This document shows positions 7,440 through 12,372 of a stretch of 12,372 nucleotides of DNA, one piece after another (within the stretch, counting starts at the first letter, position 1; each line of letters begins with the position of its first letter). Position numbers and translations under genes: made by a program. The notes beneath the pieces are model-generated. The model saw nothing but the letters and a program-made list of their open reading frames with translations, searched no databases and was not told where the DNA came from. Source of the DNA: Bacteriovoracaceae bacterium UBA1511 (GTDB lineage Bacteria; Bdellovibrionota; Bacteriovoracia; Bacteriovoracales; Bacteriovoracaceae); assembly GCA_002323535.1 (NCBI GenBank), contig DCQT01000121.1:1-12372 (forward strand), written 5' to 3'.

Positions 7440-7891
7440 AAGAGTCCCTCTTCTTCTAAAAAAGAGACACTTTTTCTGAATGCTTTGTAGTTTGACTCAT
7501 ATTGATAGTCAGATGTTTCAATTTTATTAATACTTTTAATTTTAAAATCACGGTGCTCTTTGGGATCTAGCGTAATATGCTTTTTATCGTGCTCGGAGAA
7601 TAAAGCTAGATATGATTTTTCAAATACATCTGTTTCCCACTTGTCAGTGAAAAAAAAATCAAGGTTAATATCAAATAATTTTAGAGGTTTGATTCCGATT
7701 TCTTCTTCTACTTCTCTTGCTGCCGCTGCCAGCTGATTCTCGTCTTCAAAATCAACACCTCCTGTGACATTTTGCCAAAATGATCCACGTTTTTCATTCG
7801 TTTGAAGAAGTAAGATGTCAAAGGAATTACTCCTAGAGAATAAAACAACTACTTGTACCTTTTCTCTTTTGATTTTTTTTGTGAGAGACAT
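7436..7891 (-). CDS. Nudix hydrolase, NudB-like
   Basis: Nudix enzymes hydrolyse a nucleoside diphosphate linked to another group, using Mg2+. The 151 residues contain a perfect Nudix box (G-x5-E-x7-REU-xEE-xGU) at 45-67: G45, E51, R59-E60, E63, E64 and G66. The preceding FWQNVTGG (39-45) resembles the FWQSVTG of NudB, dihydroneopterin triphosphate diphosphatase in folate synthesis, as does the length of about 150. I treat NudB as the best guess, not as proven. The next gene (barrel A) begins in a GTGA overlap. No Shine-Dalgarno precedes the ATG, and a TAAAAT box lies 6 bases upstream, hinting at a leaderless transcript. Confidence 0.9.
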   Translation of the reverse strand: MSLTKKIKREKVQVVVLFSRSNSFDILLLQTNEKRGSFWQNVTGGVDFEDENQLAAAAREVEEEIGIKPLKLFDINLDFFFTDKWETDVFEKSYLALFSEHDKKHITLDPKEHRDFKIKSINKIETSDYQYESNYKAFRKSVSFLEEEGLL

Positions 7892-7925
7892 TTAGTTATT
7901 TTACAACGAAATGAGGATTTGTGCA
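7892..7925 (-). promoter_or_regulatory. Candidate promoter of the Nudix/barrel genes (possibly leaderless)
   Basis: Minus strand: TGCACA (7925-7920, 4 of 6 matches to TTGACA), 16-base spacer, TAAAAT (7903-7898, 5 of 6 matches to TATAAT). Six bases, AACTAA, separate it from the ATG. Transcription would then start at or next to the start codon. Read by eye, not tested. Confidence 0.45.
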
Positions 7926-7935
7926 TAGCGTCTCC

Positions 7936-7964
7936 TTGCTCCTCGCTTGATATTTTGCTAAAAA
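7936..7964 (+). promoter_or_regulatory. Candidate promoter of the M50 protease/scpAB genes (possibly leaderless)
   Basis: Plus strand: TTGCTC (7936-7941), 17-base spacer, TAAAAA (7959-7964), then six bases TATAAA before the ATG at 7971. There is no Shine-Dalgarno. TATAAA itself is also -10-like but abuts the ATG. The geometry mirrors the divergent promoter on the other strand. Confidence 0.42.
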
Positions 7965-7970
7965 TATAAA

Positions 7971-8633
7971 ATGGAATTTATTACTGATTTTATTCTAAGA
8001 ATAAGCATTATGGCTCCGGGGTTTTTGATGGCCATTTCCTTTCATGAGTTCGCTCATGCATGGGTGGCAAATTATTACGGCGATCCAACAGCTAAAGCCA
8101 GAGGAAGACTGACGCTGAACCCTGCAGCTCATTATGACTTGTTTGGTACAATTATTTTGCCCTTTGTTCTAGCAGCGATGAACCTCGGTATCTTCGGTTA
8201 TGCTAAGCCGGTGCCAGTGGATTCAAGACATTTTAAAAATTATCGAAGGTCCATTTTTTGGGTTAGCTTTGCTGGTCCATTGGCAAACCTAGTTCTAATG
8301 ACTGTTTCAGCTCTTTTTTTGGCGATTCTTCGAACAAAAATCAGTCCAACCTTTTTCTTGTTTGAAGAGTTCACAAGTATGCTGATTTGGTCGATCTATA
8401 TAAATATATTTCTCGCAGTATTTAATCTGATTCCTTTTCCACCCCTTGATGGATCTAGAATGTTGAGTACTTTTCTAAGTTATGAAAACCAAATCAAGTT
8501 TGAATCCTTACAAAACTATTCATTTCTGTTTTTCATTGTCCTTTGGACAACAAATGTGTTCTCCTATTTGCTAGTCCCCGCGCAAAAAATTGGTTGGGGA
8601 ATGGTAGGGATATTTGTTTCGATGTTGAGTTAA
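7971..8633 (+). CDS. Site-2-protease-like M50 family zinc metalloprotease (membrane)
   Basis: Intramembrane-type zinc peptidase of the short site-2-protease subfamily, in the cytoplasmic membrane. The 220 residues carry HEFAH at 25-29 (zinc ligands H25 and H29, catalytic E26). This is followed by the family-typical GDPTAKARGRLTLNPAAH at 37-54. NLIPFPPLDG at 152-161 supplies the third ligand, D160. Hydrophobic membrane segments are visible at about 8-28, 58-76, 97-119, 138-158 and 185-205. Length is typical for this compact subfamily. The substrate is unknown. This group lacks the PDZ domain of RseP, so it should not be called RseP. It stops 11 bases before scpA and is probably the first gene of that operon, an association seen in other bacteria. 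Confidence 0.93.
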   Translation: MEFITDFILRISIMAPGFLMAISFHEFAHAWVANYYGDPTAKARGRLTLNPAAHYDLFGTIILPFVLAAMNLGIFGYAKPVPVDSRHFKNYRRSIFWVSFAGPLANLVLMTVSALFLAILRTKISPTFFLFEEFTSMLIWSIYINIFLAVFNLIPFPPLDGSRMLSTFLSYENQIKFESLQNYSFLFFIVLWTTNVFSYLLVPAQKIGWGMVGIFVSMLS

Positions 8634-8644
8634 AGGAGTAACTC

Positions 8645-9592
8645 TTGCTTAATAATCATATTCAAATAAAGTCAGATAATTTCGATGGCCCTTTGGCCCT
8701 TCTTCTCTTGTTGATTCAAAAAGAAGAGATGAGAATAAGGGACTTAGATCTCACAAAAATCACTCAGCAATATCTTGGATATTTGGCAAAATTAGAAGAA
8801 CTTGATTTCAATGTTGCGGGTGACTACCTATACCTTGCGTCCACATTGATTTTGTTAAAGTCAAAAGATTGTCTTAGCGAAGAAGATGAAAAAAATATAA
8901 AAGAGCTTCATGGAAATAGTGATTTATCTATCACATCACAATCGGAACTTGTTAGACGCCTCGAGGAATTAGAGAGAATTAAGTTGCTGTCTTCAAGGTT
9001 AATGAAAATTGATCAACGAGGACGTGATGTTTTTACTAAGCCAAAAGTAAATCGTAAGGCGATTGTGGATTCAATTTTAACGCCAGTGGAATTAAGTGCA
9101 CTTACCGAAGCGATGATGGAAGTCATTAGCCGAAATAAAAGAAAATACGCTGTTGTTAAAAAAGATAAAATATCGATTAAAGAAAAATTAATCGAATTTA
9201 AGTCCTACTTAAATGAGGGGGATGAGACTCTTTTCAAAGAACTTTTAGAGAAAAATAGCACTGGCCAAAAAATAGATGTCATTATCACCTTCATTAGTGT
9301 TTTAGAGCTTGCACGTCTTGGAAAAATTTCTATTTTCCAAAATGAGGATAACGCGGAAATTTACGTGCGAGTTATTTCAAGTCTTGAGAATTTTGATGTT
9401 CGAGAAGCTGATGGCTTTGACGAGGAAGATGGCGATAAAAAAGAACAGGAAGACACAGAGTTTTCAGATTATTCAACGGAAGAGGTTGATGACAACGAGG
9501 TCGTGCTTCAAAACAAAGCGGTGCTAAAGCAGGCATCACTGAACGAAGAAAATAATATTACAGTAGAAGAGCCAACGAAGACTCTTCAGTAA
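8645..9592 (+). CDS. scpA: Segregation and condensation protein A (kleisin), with acidic C-terminal tail
   Basis: ScpA is the kleisin that bridges the SMC dimer in the bacterial condensin and binds ScpB; it compacts and segregates the chromosome. Motifs seen: FDGPLALLLLLI at 13-24 (the N-terminal helical domain that contacts the SMC neck) and the helical LASTLILLKSKDCL near 64-77. A long charged linker follows, then a C-terminal winged helix (about 205-245, IITFISVLELARLGKISIFQ) that contacts the SMC cap. A further 65 residues (about 250-315) are strongly acidic and low complexity, beyond the usual end of about 250 aa. The start codon is TTG, supported by AAGGAG 6 bases upstream. The next gene, scpB, is about 10-20 bases downstream. 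Confidence 0.95.
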   Translation: MLNNHIQIKSDNFDGPLALLLLLIQKEEMRIRDLDLTKITQQYLGYLAKLEELDFNVAGDYLYLASTLILLKSKDCLSEEDEKNIKELHGNSDLSITSQSELVRRLEELERIKLLSSRLMKIDQRGRDVFTKPKVNRKAIVDSILTPVELSALTEAMMEVISRNKRKYAVVKKDKISIKEKLIEFKSYLNEGDETLFKELLEKNSTGQKIDVIITFISVLELARLGKISIFQNEDNAEIYVRVISSLENFDVREADGFDEEDGDKKEQEDTEFSDYSTEEVDDNEVVLQNKAVLKQASLNEENNITVEEPTKTLQ

Positions 9593-9610
9593 ATACTTGG
9601 GATGAGAATC

Positions 9611-10885
9611 ATGGATGAAATCAATGCAGAGAATTTAATTCAACCAGAAATAAACCCTACTATTTTTGATCAAATAGAAAATGAAAATAGAGAAAACGCA
9701 TGGAGGGAAGATACAGGCTTAGATGAAGAAACCTTGTGTGGTGCCGTTGAGACTATTGTTTTCATGAGTGATAAGCCAGTCGAAATTAAAAAGATTAAAA
9801 AATTGATTCATGAAGATATTCCGCTAAAGCTCCTTTATGAAGCAATCTCAAAGCTTCAAAGCGATTACGAAAGTAAACGTCACGGGATAAGGCTAGTTGA
9901 AGTGGCGGAAGGTTTTCAATTTAGAACAAAACCAATTTACTCAAAGTTCGTTCAAGATTTATTTAAAATTCAAGGGCTTCAACTTACTCAATCTGCTCTT
10001 GAGGTTTTGGCGATCATTGCATATCGACAGCCTGTGACAAAATTTGATGTAGAAAAAATTAGAGGTGTTGATTCAAGTCATTTAATTAGAACATTGATTG
10101 ATAAGAGGTTAGTCAAAATTAGTGGGCGAAGTGATGACATAGGCCGTCCTACAATTTATAGTACGACTCCAGAATTCTTAGATGTGTTTAACCTTTCTGA
10201 CTTGTCAGCTCTACCGCCAGAATATGAGCTAGATGAAATTGTTGAGTCTCAAAAAATTACGATGAAAGATCTCTCTGACATTAGAAATGGGGATCAAACG
10301 AAGTTCATTTTTGATGAAGTTGATGAGATTGATAAATTGGCTTCTCAAATTAGAAGCATTCAAACTTCTACAGGGTTTACTGAAGAGTTAACAATCAAGC
10401 CTAAGGTTGAAGGGGAGAAAGTTAAAAATCCATTTGAGCTTTTAGAGTCTTATGTGGAAAAAACGTTACTTGAAAAGCAAATGAGAGAAGCCTCTGGATC
10501 CAATGTCGTTAATCCTGGTGGACTGGCAATTGTTGTTAGTGACCTCTTATCTGAAATTCACAATGCTCCAGAAGAAGAGGAGGATGAATTTGAGATGATT
10601 GATTTGGATACGGGTTTGCCTATCGATGCTCAAGGTGACGGTGAAGCTGAAACTGAAATCGAAGGCGAATGTGGGGGTGACCATGACCTTGAAACCTCAG
10701 CCCTTGAAGAGGAAGAAATTGAAGCTGCACTAGATGAGGCGTTTGAGAATTTTAAGCTAAATCAGCAAAACTCTTCAGAGGAGCTTAAAGAGACTAAAGA
10801 ATCAAAAAACCCTGAAGACTATGAAAAAGAGCTGATGAAGACGCTTGATGAAAGTAATTTCGATGACTTATTCCCAAAAGAGTAG
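9611..10885 (+). CDS. scpB: Segregation and condensation protein B with a long acidic C-terminal extension
   Basis: ScpB dimers bind the ScpA linker and regulate SMC condensin ATPase activity and DNA loading. Starting at ATG 9611 (424 aa), the tandem winged-helix core spans about 40-207. Family motifs are LCGAVETIVFMSDKPV near 42-57, LTQSALEVLAIIAYRQPVT near 125-143, and GRPTIYSTTPEFLDVF near 178-193. ScpB is normally about 180-220 residues. Here about 215 further residues follow, rich in Glu and Asp, including PEEEEDEFEMIDLD and an acidic helix-prone end (DESNFDDLFPKE). An alternative ATG at 9602 adds MRI. I favour 9611 because GGGA lies 8 bases upstream of it and nothing similar precedes 9602. 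Confidence 0.94.
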   Translation: MDEINAENLIQPEINPTIFDQIENENRENAWREDTGLDEETLCGAVETIVFMSDKPVEIKKIKKLIHEDIPLKLLYEAISKLQSDYESKRHGIRLVEVAEGFQFRTKPIYSKFVQDLFKIQGLQLTQSALEVLAIIAYRQPVTKFDVEKIRGVDSSHLIRTLIDKRLVKISGRSDDIGRPTIYSTTPEFLDVFNLSDLSALPPEYELDEIVESQKITMKDLSDIRNGDQTKFIFDEVDEIDKLASQIRSIQTSTGFTEELTIKPKVEGEKVKNPFELLESYVEKTLLEKQMREASGSNVVNPGGLAIVVSDLLSEIHNAPEEEEDEFEMIDLDTGLPIDAQGDGEAETEIEGECGGDHDLETSALEEEEIEAALDEAFENFKLNQQNSSEELKETKESKNPEDYEKELMKTLDESNFDDLFPKE

Positions 10886-10908
10886 GGGTTAAGTCTGTAA
10901 GTTTTTTT
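10867..10908 (+). terminator. Weak candidate terminator at the end of scpB
   Basis: An imperfect stem pairs CTTATTCCC (10867-10875) with GGGGTTAAG (10885-10893), with one mismatch, one G-T wobble and a 9-base loop. Seven Ts follow at 10902-10908. The 8-base gap between stem and T run is larger than in a normal intrinsic terminator, so activity is doubtful. Confidence 0.28.
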
Positions 10909-10914
10909 CTTCTT

Positions 10915-10943
10915 TTGACATAGATCTGTAAAAGATTTAATAC
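10915..10943 (+). promoter_or_regulatory. Candidate sigma-70 promoter for rluB
   Basis: Perfect -35 TTGACA (10915-10920), 17-base spacer, and a mediocre -10 TAATAC (10938-10943). It lies in the 93-base scpB-rluB gap, predicting a start near 10950 and a 5' leader of about 35 bases. It suggests rluB can be expressed independently of scpAB. Confidence 0.5.
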
Positions 10944-10979
10944 CTCCACAACATCTCAATTCAAGAACTGCCGGGAGGT
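10942..10979 (+). promoter_or_regulatory. Possible hairpin masking the rluB Shine-Dalgarno
   Basis: ACCTCC (10942-10947) is the exact complement of GGAGGT (10974-10979), which contains the rluB Shine-Dalgarno; the loop is 26 bases. An mRNA read through from scpB could fold this way. One begun at the local promoter (start near 10950) would lack the ACCTCC half. Confidence 0.35.
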
Positions 10980-10984
10980 TGATC

Positions 10985-11923
10985 ATGTCTAATTCAGTAC
11001 GTTTACAAAAATATATTGCCGATTGTGGAGTTACTTCTAGAAGAAAAGCAGAAGAGCTTATTTCTCAAGGTAAGGTCAAAGTTAATGAAAAAATAGTCCT
11101 AGAAATGGGAGTTAAAGTTAATCCAGCTCAGGATACAGTTCAAGTTAGTGGGCAATATATTGATCACGCAATTGTTAACAAAATATACGTTTTAATGAAT
11201 AAGCCAAGAGGCTGTGTTACCACTGTAAGTGACCCTGAAGGGCGAAAAACAGTGATGGATTACTGCCAAATTATCAGTGAGAGAATCTACCCTGTTGGCA
11301 GACTGGACTACCTTTCAGAGGGAGTTTTACTTTTAACTAATGATGGAGACTTTGCTCAAGAAGTTATTCACCCATCAAAGGGCATTGTAAAAACATACGA
11401 AGTAAAAGTATTTGGCCAAGTAACAGAGAATCTAATTAAGAAAATGAAAAAAGGCGTAGAAGTTGATGGAGTTTTCTTAAAGCCTGACATTGTTAGGATC
11501 GTTGGCTTTCTTCAAAATAAAACCTGGCTTGAGTTTAAACTCTCAGAAGGGAAAAATCGTGAGATTAGAAAAATATGTGAAGCGTTTGGCTTAACCGTGG
11601 ATAAACTTAAGCGAGTAGCGATTGGTGGGCTAACTTGTGATGGCGTTGCTCCAGGCAAAATTCGTGTTTTAAATAAAAGGCAACTTCTCAAAGCGATCTT
11701 TTCAAAAGACGGGTATAGATCTTCAAAAAAGTCGATAAAGGCACCAAGAGAGACTTTTAGAAGAGGTAAAGCTGCAGAGAGTGAAGAATTCCATCACTTA
11801 AGAAAAGAGAGCTACTACACAACAATTGAGACGATGAAAAAGACAGGCACCGGCGTTTACAAAAAACAAGGAAATAAAAAGACTGTCGTTAAGGAGCCAG
11901 CGATTAGCGATCAGTTGTCGTAA
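10985..11923 (+). CDS. rluB: 23S rRNA pseudouridine synthase RluB (RsuA/RluB family)
   Basis: Isomerises a uridine in helix 80-93 of 23S rRNA (U2605 in E. coli) to pseudouridine. From ATG 10985 (312 aa): an N-terminal S4 RNA-binding domain (about 4-50, LQKYIADCGVTSRRKAEELI), then the catalytic domain with the DPEGRKTV loop (83-90). The hallmark GRLDYLSEGVLLLTNDGD is at 105-122, with D108 the catalytic Asp. EGKNREIRKICEAFG is at 188-202. The tail from about 245 to 312 is very basic and likely disordered. The start is 10985, not the in-frame TTG at 10979, because GGGAGG sits 6 bases before the ATG. RsuA is the alternative; the scpA-scpB context and the basic tail favour RluB. The 3' end overlaps the convergent gene by 13 bases. 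Confidence 0.93.
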   Translation: MSNSVRLQKYIADCGVTSRRKAEELISQGKVKVNEKIVLEMGVKVNPAQDTVQVSGQYIDHAIVNKIYVLMNKPRGCVTTVSDPEGRKTVMDYCQIISERIYPVGRLDYLSEGVLLLTNDGDFAQEVIHPSKGIVKTYEVKVFGQVTENLIKKMKKGVEVDGVFLKPDIVRIVGFLQNKTWLEFKLSEGKNREIRKICEAFGLTVDKLKRVAIGGLTCDGVAPGKIRVLNKRQLLKAIFSKDGYRSSKKSIKAPRETFRRGKAAESEEFHHLRKESYYTTIETMKKTGTGVYKKQGNKKTVVKEPAISDQLS

Positions 11924-12234
11924 TGAACAACTTTCTGCTTTTCTAAGTGCTCTTGAAGTACGTCAATTGAATACTCAATTGCTTGTTCGTTAAATGGTAT
12001 TGAGCTCAGCGCTTCTTGCTCTTGAACAAATTGTGACTTTTGAATGATGCAAGCGCATAGTCTCATAAACTCAGCTGAGTGATTGAAAAATGACTTTTCA
12101 TTCTCTGCAGACAGAGTCTTTGTTAGTTCTGCCACCGTTGTTTTGATTAGTCTTACTTTTTCAGGAGGCATTCCTTCAGTATCAAGGTCAATAGTTATAT
12201 TTTTTGTATTTGAAGTTTTAAATATAGGTAACAT
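11911..12234 (-). CDS. Hypothetical protein, 107 aa
   Basis: I do not recognise this protein. It starts MLPIFKTSNTKNITIDLD (a beta-like segment), then is mostly helical: about 24-42, then 45-70 (SFFNHSAEFMRLCACIIQ, with C60 and C62), and 82-101 (FNEQAIEYSIDVLQEHLEKQ). There is no signal peptide or membrane span; it is likely a small soluble helical protein. The Shine-Dalgarno is poor (GGAG 11 bases upstream). It converges on rluB with a 13-base 3' overlap. Support is the intact frame and protein-like helical amphipathicity; no homology is claimed. An opposing frame (12083-12295, plus) is judged a shadow. Confidence 0.7.
   Translation of the reverse strand: MLPIFKTSNTKNITIDLDTEGMPPEKVRLIKTTVAELTKTLSAENEKSFFNHSAEFMRLCACIIQKSQFVQEQEALSSIPFNEQAIEYSIDVLQEHLEKQKVVHYDN
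11913..11932 (+). terminator. Weak hairpin at the rluB stop codon
   Basis: AGTTGT (11913-11918) and ACAACT (11927-11932) form a perfect 6-bp stem around an 8-base loop that holds the rluB stop. It is followed on the plus strand by an interrupted T-rich tract (TTCTGCTTTTC). It could end rluB transcription within the convergent gene, but the T tract is poor. Confidence 0.25.
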
Positions 12235-12352
12235 AGGTAGCTTTGCTCCATTTTTTGTGACGATTTTTTATCGGAGAATGTGGCAAATAATTTAGAAAAT
12301 ATTGATTTAGGGCTAGACAGATAGAACCAATAATATTAGTTTAGGCTTTCAA

Positions 12353-12372
12353 CGCGGGGTGGAGCAGTCTGG
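12353..12372 (+). tRNA. Initiator tRNA-fMet, 5' end, cut by window edge
   Basis: The final 20 bases, CGCGGGGTGGAGCAGTCTGG, match the start of bacterial initiator tRNA: acceptor CGCGGGG, then U8-G9, then the D-stem GAGC and the AG..UGG D-loop. E. coli fMet begins the same except for C in place of T at one D-loop base. C1 facing A72 would be the initiator hallmark, but A72, the CAU anticodon and the 3' half lie outside the window. About 118 bases separate it from the divergent 107-aa gene. That gap contains a -10-like TAATAT (12331-12336) but no convincing -35. Confidence 0.85.

Noticed and set aside
12083..12295. Plus-strand frame of 70 codons
   Set aside because: Antisense to the 107-aa gene, Ser/Val/Phe-rich shadow composition, no Shine-Dalgarno.
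1..12372. Mobile elements, CRISPR arrays, toxin-antitoxin or defence genes
   Set aside because: No transposase, integrase, repeat array, terminal inverted repeats or known defence domains were found on either strand.

Overview
This AT-rich window reads as a chromosomal housekeeping segment of a Gram-negative bacterium. I infer a member of Bdellovibrionota, Bacteriovorax/Halobacteriovorax-like. That rests on low GC, the gene mix, outer-membrane beta-barrel proteins and the neighbourhood style; no rRNA or diagnostic marker is present, so the assignment is tentative. No mobile element, CRISPR array, phage gene or obviously foreign block is visible. Coding density is very high and no gene-free stretch exceeds about 130 bases.

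Left block, minus strand, read from right to left: a NudB-like Nudix hydrolase (7891-7436), two secreted beta-barrel proteins (7439-6414 and 6448-5498), a coupled pair of tiny unknown proteins (5392-5174 and 5174-4998, the second only 58 residues), a DegT-family PLP aminotransferase (4870-3734), TrmB tRNA methyltransferase, DnaG primase and the first 386 codons of RpoD (sigma-70), which runs off the left edge. Aminotransferase, trmB, dnaG and rpoD are overlapping or 9-24 bases apart and look like one operon. It is a variant of the macromolecular-synthesis operon (classically rpsU-dnaG-rpoD), here without rpsU and with trmB in front.

Right block, plus strand: a site-2-protease-like M50 membrane metalloprotease (7971-8633), scpA and scpB (kleisin and winged-helix subunits of the SMC condensin), then rluB (23S rRNA pseudouridine synthase). 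The scpA-scpB-rluB order is common in bacteria. Both Scp proteins carry acidic C-terminal extensions, very long in ScpB. rluB has its own consensus-like -35 box and a strong Shine-Dalgarno. A small unknown gene (12234-11911, minus) converges on rluB and overlaps its 3' end. The last 20 bases are the 5' end of an initiator tRNA (tRNA-fMet), cut by the window edge.

The two blocks diverge from a 79-base region (7892-7970). Candidate promoters on both strands place the -10 box exactly 6 bases before the start codon, and neither gene has a Shine-Dalgarno, so both may be read from leaderless mRNAs. The least explained material is the Nudix/double-barrel cluster and the two-microprotein cassette. 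Everything else is recognisable core machinery, and I do not see a clear new defence or mobile system.
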